From the NCBI RefSeq assembly GCF_016599855.1, contig NZ_CP067041.1, positions 558,001 through 622,000 on the forward strand: a stretch of DNA of 64,000 nucleotides, read 5' to 3'. This DNA is from Bradyrhizobium diazoefficiens (GTDB lineage Bacteria; Pseudomonadota; Alphaproteobacteria; Rhizobiales; Xanthobacteraceae). The notes beneath the pieces were generated by a model. That model worked only from the letters and a program-made list of their open reading frames with translations, was not told where the DNA came from and searched no databases. The translations under genes were made by a program, and so were the position numbers. Of this stretch, positions 8,132 through 18,324 are shown in pieces (positions within the stretch are counted from its first letter, which is position 1; each line of letters begins with the position of its first letter).

Positions 8132-9502
8132 ATGCATGCCGCGTTTCGCGCCCTCATTCACACGTTCGTCCGTGACAGGCGCGGCAACATCGCGGTGATC
8201 TTCGCAATTGCCAGCGTCCCGCTGATCACGGCGGTCGGCTGTGCGGTTGACTACTCCCGTGCCACCCAGACGCGGTCCAAGCTGCAGGCTGCGGCCGATG
8301 CGGCCAGCGTCGGCTCGATCGCCAAGGCCTCGCCGGCCTTTCTGGCGGCGGGCTCGATGACGTCGGACGGCCCAATTCCTGCCGGCGTGACCGACGCCCA
8401 GAACATCTTCGATGCCAACCGCGCCAATCTGACCGGCTACACGCTCAACAGCGTGACGCCGACCGTGGTCAAGAGCGGCTCGACCATCACCTCGACGGTC
8501 GCGTTCAGCGCCAATATCAACACCATCTTTCTCGGTCTGATCGGCAAGACCGCGCTGACTGTCTCCGGCACGTCGTCCTCGACGGCCAACATGCCGCTCT
8601 ATGTCGATTTCTATCTGCTGCTGGACAATTCACCGTCGATGGGCGTGGGAGCCACGCCAGACGATGTCACCGCGTTGGTGAACGCGACATCGGGATCCTC
8701 TTGGGGCAACAAACAGAATTGCGCGTTCGCCTGCCACGACTACAACGATTCGAATAGCACTTACAATCTGGCGAAAACCATTGGAGCGACCACGCGCATC
8801 GATGTGCTGCGCACGGCGACCCAATCCCTGATGGACACAGCCGCTAAGACCGAGACCTATTCCAATCAGTTCCGGATGGCGATCTACGATTTCGGCGCCT
8901 CGTCGAAGACGATCGGCCTTCGCGCGCTGTTCTCACTGTCGGCCAGCCTATCGAGTGCCAAGACCGCAGCCGCGAGTATCGACCTTATGGGTGTCTACGG
9001 CAACAACGATGCTTATACGGCCGACAAAGACACGCAATTCAGCAAAATTTTTCCGGCGATGGCCAATCTGATTCCCGCATCGGGAAGCGGCACCTCGTCA
9101 GCACCGCTGAAATACCTCTTCTTTGTATCAGATGGCGTCGCCGACGAGAGCAATGCAGCTTGCTCCAAGACCATGTATAATAGTCGTTGGGGCAACATCT
9201 CGCCACGCTGCCAGTCGCCGCTGGATGCGACGCTTTGCGACGCGCTGAAGAAGAACAACGTCAAGATTGCCGTGCTCTACACGACCTATCTGAAACTGAA
9301 AGATAACCAGTGGTACATGGATTGGATCGATCCATTTAACCAGCCGCCTTTCGGGCCCTCGCCGAACAGCGAGATCGCGCAGAACATGCAGAAATGCGCC
9401 TCGCCCGGGCTCTATTTCGAGGTCAGTCCCACCGAGGGCATCTCGGACGCGATGAACGCGCTGTTCAAGAAGGCGGTCGCCGACGCGCGGATTGCGAGCT
9501 GA
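8132..9502 (+). CDS. TadG-like pilus assembly protein with VWA domain
   Basis: A 456-residue protein with a TadE/TadG-type N-terminus. DRRGNIAVIFAIASVPLI forms a short membrane segment near residues 18-40 just after a charged start, followed by a Flp-like alanine-rich helix (LQAAADAASVGS). The rest is extracytoplasmic and holds a von Willebrand A domain with the metal-site motif DNSPSMG near residue 165. Four or more cysteines may pair. TadG proteins usually belong to tad pilus clusters, but no other tad gene is next to this one, so its role as an orphan is unclear. Confidence 0.82.
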   Translation: MHAAFRALIHTFVRDRRGNIAVIFAIASVPLITAVGCAVDYSRATQTRSKLQAAADAASVGSIAKASPAFLAAGSMTSDGPIPAGVTDAQNIFDANRANLTGYTLNSVTPTVVKSGSTITSTVAFSANINTIFLGLIGKTALTVSGTSSSTANMPLYVDFYLLLDNSPSMGVGATPDDVTALVNATSGSSWGNKQNCAFACHDYNDSNSTYNLAKTIGATTRIDVLRTATQSLMDTAAKTETYSNQFRMAIYDFGASSKTIGLRALFSLSASLSSAKTAAASIDLMGVYGNNDAYTADKDTQFSKIFPAMANLIPASGSGTSSAPLKYLFFVSDGVADESNAACSKTMYNSRWGNISPRCQSPLDATLCDALKKNNVKIAVLYTTYLKLKDNQWYMDWIDPFNQPPFGPSPNSEIAQNMQKCASPGLYFEVSPTEGISDAMNALFKKAVADARIAS

Positions 9503-9514
9503 GGCGCGAAGCGC

Positions 9515-9554
9515 GTCGTTCCGGGGCGAGGCGGCGCATCGCCCCGGAATGACG
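9515..9554. repeat. Short palindromic repeat, family B copy 3
   Basis: A minimal copy made of CGTTCCGGGGCGAGGCG and CGCATCGCCCCGGAATGACG, lacking the inner hairpin. It lies between the convergent TadG-like gene and argJ and may serve as a terminator. Confidence 0.6.
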
Positions 9555-9562
9555 GCTTTTAG

Positions 9563-10804
9563 CTACGACCTGTAATCTCCGTTGATCGCGACATACTCCT
9601 TGGTGAGATCGCAGGTCAGCACGCGATCGCGGCCCTTGCCGAGGCCGAGCGAGACCTTGATCGCAATCTCCGGGGCCTTCATCGCCTCCGACACCTGGGC
9701 TTCGTCATAGGACGGATCGCGCGCGCCGCTCTTGGCGACGCGGATGCCGTTGAAGAAGATCGACAGCTTGTCGCGATCGGCCGGCTCGCCGGCCTTGCCG
9801 ACCGCCATCACCACGCGGCCCCAATTGGCGTCCTCGCCGGCGATCGCGGTCTTCACCAGCGGCGAGTTGGCGATCGACATCGCGATCTTGCGCGCCGAGG
9901 CCTTGGTCTTGGCGCCCTCGACCGTGATCTCGACCAGCTTGCGCGCGCCTTCGCCGTCGCGGGCGACCTGCTCGGAGAGGTTGGCGAGGATCTGGTTGAA
10001 GGCTTTCACAAAGGCCTTGAGCCTGGGATCGCTGGCGCGGCTGATCTTTGGTCCGCCGTGTTCGGCGGCGGCGCCCGTCGCGAACGCCAGCAGCGTGTCC
10101 GAGGTCGAGGTGTCGCCGTCGATCGTCACCGCGTTGAAAGTGTCTTCGACACCGGCCTTGAGCAGCGCCTGGAGCGCGGCGGGCGCGATCGGCGCGTCGG
10201 TGAAGATGAACGACAGCATCGTCGCCATGTCGGGCGCGATCATGCCGGCGCCCTTGGCCATGCCATTGATGGTGACCTTGGCCTTGCCGAGCTTCACGGT
10301 CGCGGTCGCGACCTTGGGGAAGGTGTCAGTGGTCATGATCGCCTTGGCGGCGGCGAAGTAATCGCCTGCTTCGGCGGTCTCCGCGAGACGTCCCAGCACG
10401 CCGTCGAACTTGGTCGCGTCCAGCGGCTCGCCGATCACGCCGGTCGAGGCCAGGAAGATCTCGCTCTCGCTGCACCCGACCGCCTTGGCCGCGATCTTGG
10501 CGGTCAGGGCGGTGGAGGCGCGGCCGGTCTTGCCGGTGAAGGCATTGGCATTGCCGGAATTGACGACCAGGGCACGGGCCTTGCCGCCCTTCAGTTTGGC
10601 GCGGCACCATTCCACCGGTGCGGATGGGCACTTCGATTTGGTGAAGACGCCGGCCACCGCGGTGCCCTTGTCCATGATGGCGAGCAGCACGTCGGTGCGG
10701 TTGTTGTAGCGGATGCCGGCCTCGGCCGTCGCAAGACGAACGCCCGCGATCACGGGCATGTCGGGAACGTTCTTCGGGGCGAGCGGGGAGACGGTTGAGG
10801 ACAT
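9563..10804 (-). CDS. argJ: ArgJ: glutamate N-acetyltransferase / amino-acid N-acetyltransferase
   Basis: ArgJ recycles the acetyl group from N-acetylornithine to glutamate in arginine synthesis, and bifunctional forms can also use acetyl-CoA. The 413-residue protein has the self-cleavage site in [18 protein letters not shown], with Thr195 as the nucleophile of the mature beta subunit. The oxyanion region [12 protein letters not shown] is also present. Mono- versus bifunctional activity cannot be decided by eye. The parvulin gene lies upstream on the same strand at 10906-11838, with about 100 bases between. Confidence 0.95.
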   Translation of the reverse strand: MSSTVSPLAPKNVPDMPVIAGVRLATAEAGIRYNNRTDVLLAIMDKGTAVAGVFTKSKCPSAPVEWCRAKLKGGKARALVVNSGNANAFTGKTGRASTALTAKIAAKAVGCSESEIFLASTGVIGEPLDATKFDGVLGRLAETAEAGDYFAAAKAIMTTDTFPKVATATVKLGKAKVTINGMAKGAGMIAPDMATMLSFIFTDAPIAPAALQALLKAGVEDTFNAVTIDGDTSTSDTLLAFATGAAAEHGGPKISRASDPRLKAFVKAFNQILANLSEQVARDGEGARKLVEITVEGAKTKASARKIAMSIANSPLVKTAIAGEDANWGRVVMAVGKAGEPADRDKLSIFFNGIRVAKSGARDPSYDEAQVSEAMKAPEIAIKVSLGLGKGRDRVLTCDLTKEYVAINGDYRS

Positions 10805-10905
10805 CGCTTGTGCCTTGATGAGGTCTGGACATGCAGATGGCCGGGCGATGCCCGGCCATTGCGATGCTTAGATACTCTTGGCGTCAGCGAAGTGACAGCA
10901 AATTC

Positions 10906-11838
10906 TTACTTCTTGGCTGGGGGCGCCATCTTGTTGTCGGACGGCTTCGCATCGGCAGGCTTGGCATCGGCCGGCTTGGCGTCCTTGGACGCGTCCGCCT
11001 GGTCCATCCGCTCGACCTTGGCATCCGCGCGCAGCTTGGCGACATAGTCGGCCTGGGCCTTGCGGGTGACGTACTGCTCGATCTGGGGTTTGACCTGCTC
11101 GAAGTCCGGCGCCTTGCGGTTGCGCTTTTCCTCGACCTTGATGACGTGCCAGCCGAACTGTGACTTCACGGGGTCGGAGATCTTGCCCGGCTCCAGCGCG
11201 AACGCGACGGCCGAGAATTCCGGCACCATCTGCTCCTTGGTGAAGAAGCCGAGGTCGCCGCCGTCGGCGGAGCCCGGATCCTTGGACTTCTTCTTGGCGA
11301 GCTCGGCGAAATCGGCGCCCTTGTCGAGCTCGGCCTTCACCGCCTTGGCCTCGTCCTCGGTCTCGACCAGGATATGGCGGGCGCGCACTTCCTGCTCGCC
11401 GGTGATCTGCTTGGAGGCCTCCTCATAGACCTTCTTCATGGCGTCAGGGGTGGTCGCCGCCTTACCTTCGTTGGCCAGCAGGCTGTCCATCAAGAGGCGA
11501 TTGCGGGCGAACGCCATCCGCTTCTTGAACTCCTCGCCGTCGGCGACCTTCTTGTCCTCGGCAGCCTTGGACACGATCTTCATGTCGATCAGGAACGAGA
11601 GGACGTTCTCGTCCTTGGTCGCCGGATCCATCTGGGCAAGGCTCGGTCCGAGCTCCTCCTCGGCCATGGCGACGTCGCTCTTCTTGATTTCGGCGCCATT
11701 GACCTTGGCCAAAACGGGATCGTCGGCCGCCCGGAGCGGGCCGGCGACCGCCAGGGACAGCACCAGGGCAAAGCAGCCAGCCAGGGCGGACGCATGGCGG
11801 AAACGCTGGCCGGTGGTTACCGGGAACGAGGTGGTCAT
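10906..11838 (-). CDS. Periplasmic peptidyl-prolyl isomerase, parvulin (PrsA/SurA-like)
   Basis: A 310-residue exported protein. The N-terminal signal peptide has a hydrophobic core at about residues 18-32 and a likely cut after a VAGPLRAA stretch. A SurA-N-like helical segment follows. A parvulin domain (HILVETEDEAKAV, then GGDLGFFTKEQMVPEF, then FGWHVIKVEEKR) occupies about residues 150-255. The tail contains repeated PADAKPADAKP. It probably helps fold outer-membrane or periplasmic proteins. It is divergent from secA, its partner in secretion, across a 353-base gap. Confidence 0.88.
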   Translation of the reverse strand: MTTSFPVTTGQRFRHASALAGCFALVLSLAVAGPLRAADDPVLAKVNGAEIKKSDVAMAEEELGPSLAQMDPATKDENVLSFLIDMKIVSKAAEDKKVADGEEFKKRMAFARNRLLMDSLLANEGKAATTPDAMKKVYEEASKQITGEQEVRARHILVETEDEAKAVKAELDKGADFAELAKKKSKDPGSADGGDLGFFTKEQMVPEFSAVAFALEPGKISDPVKSQFGWHVIKVEEKRNRKAPDFEQVKPQIEQYVTRKAQADYVAKLRADAKVERMDQADASKDAKPADAKPADAKPSDNKMAPPAKK

Positions 11839-12191
11839 GGAAAATCCTTATGTTGAAGCAGGGGCTGCTCGAGCGGGGCGGACACTCGCCCAATTCAGGG
11901 GCGCTTGGCAACGCGAAAAGTCTGTCAAAATGATGAATTAGCTGCAATGCGCCCGCCGTTGACAAGGCCCTGACCGGGCCATATCTCTGCCCGGTCGCGA
12001 CCAGGGCGATGGCGCTTATTTTGCTGCGTTTTTGGCCGTTGAACCCAGACTTGCCCAATTCCCACCCAAATGGCGGATGACCCCCCGCAGTCCGGGCTCT
12101 GGCGCCATCAGGCGTCACGGTGAGTTGATAGGCTAGCGGGTGACAACATCTTGGCTGCAACGCGGTTGAATCGCGAACACAGGAACTAGGC
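11839..12191. other. Intergenic region between divergent parvulin and secA genes
   Basis: This 353-base gap holds no convincing gene. Apart from the promoter candidate for secA listed separately, I see only A/T-rich stretches near 11920-11945 that might serve the parvulin promoter on the minus strand. Confidence 0.5.
11959..11987 (+). promoter_or_regulatory. Candidate sigma-70-type promoter for secA
   Basis: TTGACA at 11959-11964 and TATCTC at 11982-11987 are separated by 17 bases, the ideal spacing. The spacer contains GGCCCTGACCGGGCC, a short inverted repeat. It would leave a leader of about 195 bases before the secA ATG at 12192. The match is by eye only. Confidence 0.4.
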
Positions 12192-15032
12192 ATGATCGGC
12201 GCGCTCGCCCGCAAGTTTTTCGGCTCCGCCAACGACAGGCGGGTGAAGGGATATCAGTCCCGCGTCAGCGCGATCAACGCGCTCGAGCCCGAGATGGTCA
12301 AGCTCTCCGACGAGGAGCTCAAGGCCCGCACCGCCGACTTCAAGAAGCAGCTTGCCGAGGGCAAGACGCTGGATGACCTCTTGGTGCCAGCCTTCGCGAC
12401 CGTGCGCGAGGCCGCCAAGCGCACGCTCGGCCAGCGCCATTTCGATGTCCAGCTGATCGGCGGCATGGTGCTGCACGAGGGCGATATCGCCGAGATGAAG
12501 ACCGGTGAAGGCAAGACGCTGGTCGCAACGCTGGCGGTGTACCTGAACGCGCTCGCCGGCAAGGGCGTCCACGTCGTCACCGTCAACGATTATCTCGCCC
12601 GCCGCGACTCCAACTGGATGGGGCAGATCTACGGCTTTCTTGGCATGACCACCGGCGTGATCGTCCATGGCCTGGACGATTCCGAGCGCAAGGCCGCCTA
12701 TGCCTGCGACATCACCTACGGCACCAACAACGAATACGGCTTCGACTACTTACGCGACAACATGAAGTACCGGCTCGAGGACATGGTCCAGCGGCCGCAC
12801 TTCTTCGCCATCGTCGACGAGGTCGACTCCATCCTGATCGACGAGGCGCGCACGCCGCTGATCATTTCGGGCCCGCTCGACGACCGCTCGGACTTCTACA
12901 ACACCATCGACGGCTTCCTGCCCAAGCTCGACAAGACCGACTACGAGGTCGACGAGAAGCAGCGCACGGTGACGCTGACCGAAGGCGGCATGGAAAAGAT
13001 CGAGACGCTGCTGCGCGATGCCGGCCAGCTCAAGGGCGAGTCGCTCTATGACGTCGAGAACGTCTCCGTCGTGCACCACATCAACCAGGCGCTGCGCGCG
13101 CATACGCTGTTCACCCGCGACAAGGATTACATCGTCCGCGACGACGAGGTCGTCATCATCGACGAGTTCACCGGCCGCATGATGCAGGGCCGCCGCTATT
13201 CCGAAGGCCTGCACCAGGCGCTGGAAGCCAAGGAGCACGTCACGGTCCAGCCGGAAAACCAGACGCTGGCCTCGATCACGTTCCAGAACTATTTCCGGAT
13301 GTATGAAAAGCTCGCCGGCATGACCGGCACGGCGTTGACCGAAGCGGACGAGCTCTTTGACATCTACAAGCTCGAGGTGGTGGAGATCCCGACCAACCTG
13401 CCGGTCGCGCGCCTGGACGAGGACGACGAGGTTTATCGCACCCAGAACGAAAAATACGCCGCCATCCTTGCCGAGATCGAGCGCGCCAATTCGCGGTTGC
13501 AGCCGGTGCTGGTCGGCACGGCCTCTATCGAAAAATCGGAAGTGATCGCCGAATACCTCAAGAAGCACGGTTACCGGCAGATCGATTTCGGCAACGAAAA
13601 TTCGATGCAGAAGCTCTATGCCGCGGCGCGCGCCGGCAAGCCGGCCAAACTGTTCGCGGTGCTGAACGCGCGCTTCCACGAGCAGGAAGCCTATATCGTG
13701 GCGGAGGCCGGCGTCCCCGGCGCGATCACGATCGCGACCAATATGGCCGGCCGCGGCACCGACATCAAGCTCGGCGGCTCGCTCGAGATGCGCATCCCGA
13801 AGGAGACGGCGGGCATCGAGGACGAGGCCGAGAAGGCCAGGAAGATCGAGCAGATCAAGGCCGACGTCGAGCGGTTCCGCGACATCGTGCTCAAGGCCGA
13901 GGAGACCGTCGAGATCGAGCCGGCGAAAGGCTCGAAGCCCGCCAAGACGGTGACGAAGCCGGGCGGCCTCTACATCATGGGCTCCGAGCGGCATGAATCC
14001 CGCCGCATCGACAATCAGCTCCGCGGCCGCTCCGGCCGTCAGGGCGACCCCGGCCGCTCAAAATTCTTCCTGTCGCTGGAAGACGATCTGATGCGCATTT
14101 TCGGCTCGGATCGTCTCGACAGCATGCTCCAGCGTCTCGGCCTGCAAGAGGGCGAGGCTATCATCCACCCCTGGATCAACAAGGCGCTGGAGAAGGCGCA
14201 GCAGAAGGTCGAAGCGCGAAACTTCGACATCCGCAAGAACCTGCTCAAGTTCGACAACGTCCAGAACGACCAGCGCAAGGTGATCTTCGACCAGCGCGTC
14301 GACCTGATGAAGGATGACAGCGTTGCCGAGACCGTCTCCGACATGCGCCACGCCTTCATCGACGACCTCGTCGCCAAGCACGTGCCCGAGCATGCCTATG
14401 CCGAGCAGTGGGACGTCGCCGGCCTGAAGGAAGAGCTGAAGCGCGTGCTCGATCTCGACCTGCCGGTCGAGGATTGGGCCAAGGAAGAGGGCATCGCCGA
14501 CGAGGAGCTGCTCAACCGCATCGAGACCCGCGCCGACGAGCACATGGCGGCCAAGGTCGGGCAATGGGGCCCCGACGTGATGCGTTACGTCGAGAAGACC
14601 ATTCTGCTCCAGACGCTGGACCATCTCTGGCGCGAGCATCTGATCATGCTCGACCATCTGCGCCAGGTCATCGGCCTGCGCGGCTACGGCCAGCGCGATC
14701 CCTTGCAGGAATACAAGACCGAGGCCTTCAACCTCTTCCAGGAGATGAGCGCTCATTTGCGCGAGGCCGTCACCGCGCAGCTGATGCGCGTCGAGATCGT
14801 GCCGCCGGAGCAGGAGGCACCGATGCTACCCGCGATGGAAGCGCACAAGTTCGATCCGAACACCGGCGAGGACGAAATGGCCATCGCCAGCGTCTCGCTG
14901 GCTCCGCAGCATACCGACGCCGCGCTGCGCGATCCGAAGAATCCGGCCAGCTGGGGCAAGATCGGCCGCAACGAGGATTGCCCGTGCGGCAGCGGCAAGA
15001 AGTACAAGCACTGCCACGGGCGGTACGCGTAA
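12192..15032 (+). CDS. secA: SecA preprotein translocase ATPase
   Basis: SecA drives proteins through the SecYEG channel by ATP hydrolysis. The 946 residues cover all parts. These are the Walker A loop [13 protein letters not shown] near residue 100, the [18 protein letters not shown]alker B region near residue 210, the helicase-like second nucleotide domain ([20 protein letters not shown]), the [19 protein letters not shown] motif and the C-terminal zinc finger [14 protein letters not shown]. The last of these binds SecB and phospholipids. It is monocistronic in appearance, and the next gene is convergent. Confidence 0.98.
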   Translation: MIGALARKFFGSANDRRVKGYQSRVSAINALEPEMVKLSDEELKARTADFKKQLAEGKTLDDLLVPAFATVREAAKRTLGQRHFDVQLIGGMVLHEGDIAEMKTGEGKTLVATLAVYLNALAGKGVHVVTVNDYLARRDSNWMGQIYGFLGMTTGVIVHGLDDSERKAAYACDITYGTNNEYGFDYLRDNMKYRLEDMVQRPHFFAIVDEVDSILIDEARTPLIISGPLDDRSDFYNTIDGFLPKLDKTDYEVDEKQRTVTLTEGGMEKIETLLRDAGQLKGESLYDVENVSVVHHINQALRAHTLFTRDKDYIVRDDEVVIIDEFTGRMMQGRRYSEGLHQALEAKEHVTVQPENQTLASITFQNYFRMYEKLAGMTGTALTEADELFDIYKLEVVEIPTNLPVARLDEDDEVYRTQNEKYAAILAEIERANSRLQPVLVGTASIEKSEVIAEYLKKHGYRQIDFGNENSMQKLYAAARAGKPAKLFAVLNARFHEQEAYIVAEAGVPGAITIATNMAGRGTDIKLGGSLEMRIPKETAGIEDEAEKARKIEQIKADVERFRDIVLKAEETVEIEPAKGSKPAKTVTKPGGLYIMGSERHESRRIDNQLRGRSGRQGDPGRSKFFLSLEDDLMRIFGSDRLDSMLQRLGLQEGEAIIHPWINKALEKAQQKVEARNFDIRKNLLKFDNVQNDQRKVIFDQRVDLMKDDSVAETVSDMRHAFIDDLVAKHVPEHAYAEQWDVAGLKEELKRVLDLDLPVEDWAKEEGIADEELLNRIETRADEHMAAKVGQWGPDVMRYVEKTILLQTLDHLWREHLIMLDHLRQVIGLRGYGQRDPLQEYKTEAFNLFQEMSAHLREAVTAQLMRVEIVPPEQEAPMLPAMEAHKFDPNTGEDEMAIASVSLAPQHTDAALRDPKNPASWGKIGRNEDCPCGSGKKYKHCHGRYA

Positions 15033-15077
15033 GGCCTGAATTTTGTGAGGCGCGACGTCAGCGCCTCACTCCCTGTC

Positions 15078-15196
15078 GTCGCCCGGCTTGACCGGGCGAC
15101 CCAGTACGCCGCGGCCTCTCAACTCAATCACAATCCTCCCTGCAATACGCGATCGCCCGCCCCAATGTGCAATTTGCGCAAGCGGCGGGCGATGAC
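15078..15196. repeat. Palindromic repeat, family C copy 1
   Basis: The left arm is CGTCGCCCGGCTTGACCGGGCGA and the right arm contains GATCGCCCGCCCC and GGCGGGCGATGACG, with CCAGTACGCCGCGGCCT just inside. The same inner motif marks the copy at 22808. Confidence 0.65.
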
Positions 15197-15231
15197 GGCT
15201 GTGTGTGTTTCGAGTGCAAACGTCGCGGTGA

Positions 15232-16773
15232 CTACTTCACCGCGCCAAACCGGCTGTCGAACGAATTGGACGACACCACCGGTGCTGCGCCGGCGATCTG
15301 CGCGCCGTCACCCAGGCCATCGTTCATTGAGGGCTTCAGCACGGGGCGGGTTGCGGCGACGACCTTGGTCTCGGCGGGCTTCGCCGGTTCGGCGGGTTTG
15401 GCGGCAACTGCCGGCTTGTCCTTCGAACCATCGTGGTGACCCGGCACGAACCGCGTCACGGCGGCCTTCAGCTTGGAGGCCGTGCTCGGCGGTGCGGGCG
15501 CCGGCCTCACCGACGCGGTCGCTTGTGGTGCCGCTGACGCGGTCGCCGTCCTGTCGGCGGTGCCCATGCCCATCTTGCGGCCGAGATTGGAGAAGAAGCC
15601 ACCGGATTTCTCGGCTGGTGCCGCAGTCGCGACACGTGTGCTGGTCGCGGGCGCGCTGACCGCAACGACCGGCTTTTCCTGCGGCGCGGCTGCGATCGCG
15701 TCGAGGTTTGGCTTCGGCGGATTGACGGTCCCGGGAATGGTGCCGGGCGCCTTCGACATCGCGAGCATCTGCAGCGTGGTGCCTTCGGCGCTCTCCGACA
15801 GGCCGGTCGAGCCTTCCGGAATTTTCGCCGCGAAGATCTTGTTCATGCCGCCATCGATGCCGGTGTTCAGGCGCGCCACGGGCGTGCCCTTGGCGACGAG
15901 CTTGTTGTACTCGGCCTCGTCGCGCTGCTGCTTCTCGCGCACGGCGCTGGCGATATCCTCGGGGATGACATAGGCCGGGCACTTTGCCGAGGCGTCGAAC
16001 ACGGGATCGCGCTTGGCGTCGGGCGCTTTCGCCGCGTCGAAGACGTACTTCTTCTCGCAGAAATCGACCTTCGGCTCCTGCCGCGTCACCTCGAAATGAT
16101 CATAGCCTTCCTTGATCATCCGCCAGAACGGCATGTTCGGATTGTTGCGGTGCCTGGCCATGTTCACCGGCGTCATCCGGAATGGATAGGCCTGGAACTG
16201 GAAGGCCTTCTGGCCGCCGAAAAAGGACTCGCGCCCGAGCGAATAGATCTCCGCGATCTGCTCGTCCGTCATGGCGTAGCAGCCGCGCGAGGAGCAATCG
16301 CCATGCACCATCAGCTGCGAGCCGGTGCGGCCGAGCGCCTTGTCGAACGCGTTGGGGAAGCCGGTATTGAACGAGAGGTAATAGGCCGATTGCGGATTCA
16401 TCTGGCTCGGATTGATCGAGTAGAATCCTTCCGGCGCCTGTCGGTCGCCTTCGCGCACCTTGGGGCCGAGATCGCCCGACCAGCGGCAGATCGGATAGGT
16501 CTTGAGCAGCGCGAACTGGCCGGAGCGGGTCTGCTTCCAGACCTCTAGCTCGGCCTCCTGCTTGAACAGGCGGATCAGGATCGGCGATTGCAGATCCATG
16601 TCCTTCTCGCCCATCGCGGCGACGAGTTTGGGCGGGACCGGCTGGTTGGCCTTGGCGTTGGTCGCCAGCGACACCTGATCGGTATCGCAGCCGGCGAGCA
16701 CAATGCTGGCGGCAAGCGCAACCGAAGCCAAGAGCGCGCGAGCAAGCGAACGAGAATTCAAGATGGACCCCAC
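15232..16773 (-). CDS. L,D-transpeptidase lipoprotein (YafK-like)
   Basis: A 513-residue cell-wall enzyme. A lipoprotein signal peptide ends in the lipobox LAGC, with Cys29 as the lipidation site. The YkuD-type catalytic domain lies at about residues 50-250. Its active-site motif is HGDCSSRGCYAMT with Cys165 as the probable nucleophile, the arrangement seen in the YafK/DpaA group. That group includes enzymes that cut murein-lipoprotein links, so hydrolase activity is possible as well as cross-linking. The C-terminal half, from about residue 300, is Ala/Pro/Lys-rich, appears disordered and may span the periplasm. Confidence 0.87.
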   Translation of the reverse strand: MGSILNSRSLARALLASVALAASIVLAGCDTDQVSLATNAKANQPVPPKLVAAMGEKDMDLQSPILIRLFKQEAELEVWKQTRSGQFALLKTYPICRWSGDLGPKVREGDRQAPEGFYSINPSQMNPQSAYYLSFNTGFPNAFDKALGRTGSQLMVHGDCSSRGCYAMTDEQIAEIYSLGRESFFGGQKAFQFQAYPFRMTPVNMARHRNNPNMPFWRMIKEGYDHFEVTRQEPKVDFCEKKYVFDAAKAPDAKRDPVFDASAKCPAYVIPEDIASAVREKQQRDEAEYNKLVAKGTPVARLNTGIDGGMNKIFAAKIPEGSTGLSESAEGTTLQMLAMSKAPGTIPGTVNPPKPNLDAIAAAPQEKPVVAVSAPATSTRVATAAPAEKSGGFFSNLGRKMGMGTADRTATASAAPQATASVRPAPAPPSTASKLKAAVTRFVPGHHDGSKDKPAVAAKPAEPAKPAETKVVAATRPVLKPSMNDGLGDGAQIAGAAPVVSSNSFDSRFGAVK

Positions 16774-17080
16774 AACGTGCCGGGCAAGAAGCGCGAACCC
16801 CGATCCTTGGAGCCTGGCCTGACCGGAGAACCGGACTTTTTAGACCAAGCCCCAGCGCTTATGCCCTGAAGCCATTGATTAAAATTCTAACCTCCGCCCC
16901 TCTTGGTCGCAACCCGAGCGGGGATCACGAGCCCGTTGGCGAGAGGGCGTGGTCAACAGAGACTTAAACTGGGCCGTAACCTGGGACGGAAATTGGGCTT
17001 TGCAGCCAAACCGGTACTGAGATCGCCGATTTGGGCAAAAAAAGGGTTAATGCGGGGTTACCGGGGCCGGTCCGGCGGAT
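16774..17080. other. Intergenic region upstream of the L,D-transpeptidase gene
   Basis: About 300 bases with no convincing coding sequence. It presumably holds the minus-strand promoter of the transpeptidase gene; I cannot point to a clear promoter pair. A family B repeat follows at 17081. Confidence 0.4.
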
Positions 17081-17159
17081 CGTCATTCCGGGGCGGTGCG
17101 CAGCACCGAACCCGGAACCTCGAGATTCCGGGTTCGCCCTTCGGGCGCCCCGGAATGAC
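17081..17159. repeat. Palindromic repeat, family B copy 4
   Basis: CGTCATTCCGGGGCGGTGCG and GGGCGCCCCGGAATGAC are the arms, and CCCGGAACCTCGAGATTCCGGG the inner hairpin. It lies just downstream of accA and could end its transcript. Confidence 0.75.
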
Positions 17160-17173
17160 CAGAATAAATAAAA

Positions 17174-18136
17174 TCAGCCCAGTTTCCGGCCGATATCGAG
17201 GAATTTCTGCCGGCGCTGCTTGCGGATGGCGTCGCCGTCGAGGCCTCGCAGCTCGTCGAAGGCCTTGGCGATGGCATCGCCCGTGGTGGCGATCATGGCG
17301 GCGGGGTCGCGATGGGCGCCGCCGACCGGCTCCTTCAAAATGCTGTCGATCACCCCGAAGCGCAGCATGTCCTGGGCAGTGATCTTCATGTTGTTGGCGG
17401 CTTCCTGCGCCTTGCTGCCGTCGCGCCACAGGATCGAGGAGGCCGCTTCCGGCGAGATCACGCTGTAGATCGCGTGCTCCAGCATCAAGACCTTGTTGGC
17501 GGTGGTGATGGCGATCGCGCCGCCGGACATGCCCTCGCCGGTGATGATGGCGACGTTCGGCACGGTCAGCGCCATGCAGGCGTCGGTCGAGCGCGCGATC
17601 GCTTCGGCTTGGCCCCGCTCCTCGGCGCCGATGCCGGGATAGGCGCCGGCGGAATCGGCGAGCGACAGCACAGGCAGGCCGAACCGCTCGGCCATCTCCA
17701 TCAGCCGCACGCATTTGCGATAGCCTTCAGGCCGCGCCATGCCGAAATTGTGCTTGATGCGGCTCTCGGTGGAATCGCCCTTTTCCTGGCCCATCACGCA
17801 GATCGCTTCGCCACGGAACCGGCCGAAGCCGGCGACCAGCGCCTCGTCCTCGCCAAATTTGCGGTCGCCGGCGAGCGGGGTGAATTCGGTGATCAGGCCC
17901 TTGATGAAGTCGTTGAAATGCGGCCGCTGCGGATGCCGCGCCACCAGCGTCTTCTGCCACGGCGTCAGGTTTTGGTAGAGGTCGGCCAGCGCCTGCGCTG
18001 CCTTGTCCTCGATCCGGCCGATTTCCTCGGCGATGTCGGTGCCCGAGGCCGCAAGCGTGCGCAATTCATCGACCTTGGAGTCGAGCTCGGCGACGGGCTT
18101 TTCGAAATCGAGATAGCTGCGCATCTGGTCTGGCAT
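17174..18136 (-). CDS. accA: Acetyl-CoA carboxylase carboxyltransferase subunit alpha
   Basis: AccA pairs with AccD to move the carboxyl group from biotin to acetyl-CoA, making malonyl-CoA for fatty acids. The 320-residue product (ATG at 18136, MPDQMRSYLDFEKPVAELD) has the hallmark RHPQRPHFNDFIKGLITEF and the oxyanion-forming regions FGMARPEGYRK and GEGMSGGAIAI. The length is normal. A TTG one codon upstream is a possible but less likely start. Confidence 0.96.
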   Translation of the reverse strand: MPDQMRSYLDFEKPVAELDSKVDELRTLAASGTDIAEEIGRIEDKAAQALADLYQNLTPWQKTLVARHPQRPHFNDFIKGLITEFTPLAGDRKFGEDEALVAGFGRFRGEAICVMGQEKGDSTESRIKHNFGMARPEGYRKCVRLMEMAERFGLPVLSLADSAGAYPGIGAEERGQAEAIARSTDACMALTVPNVAIITGEGMSGGAIAITTANKVLMLEHAIYSVISPEAASSILWRDGSKAQEAANNMKITAQDMLRFGVIDSILKEPVGGAHRDPAAMIATTGDAIAKAFDELRGLDGDAIRKQRRQKFLDIGRKLG

Positions 18137-18324
18137 CAACTCAATATAAGGGGCGGGGCTACGAGGCGAAGCGAGGTTGGCTTCTGGATAAGAAGTGTAG
18201 CTTCTTCAAGGGCTTGACCTGTGCGCTTGGTGGAAGCGCGCCAAATCACGGATAAGGCCACGGCTCTTTCTGCGGAGATGTGGCCGAAGTCAAGGCGGTT
18301 TCGGCCGCCACTGCGCGGTGGCGG

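Noticed and set aside
12750..13994. A 414-codon open frame antisense to secA
   Set aside because: It lies wholly opposite a certain gene, has His/Arg/Asp-rich composition typical of high-G+C shadow frames, and no ribosome binding site.
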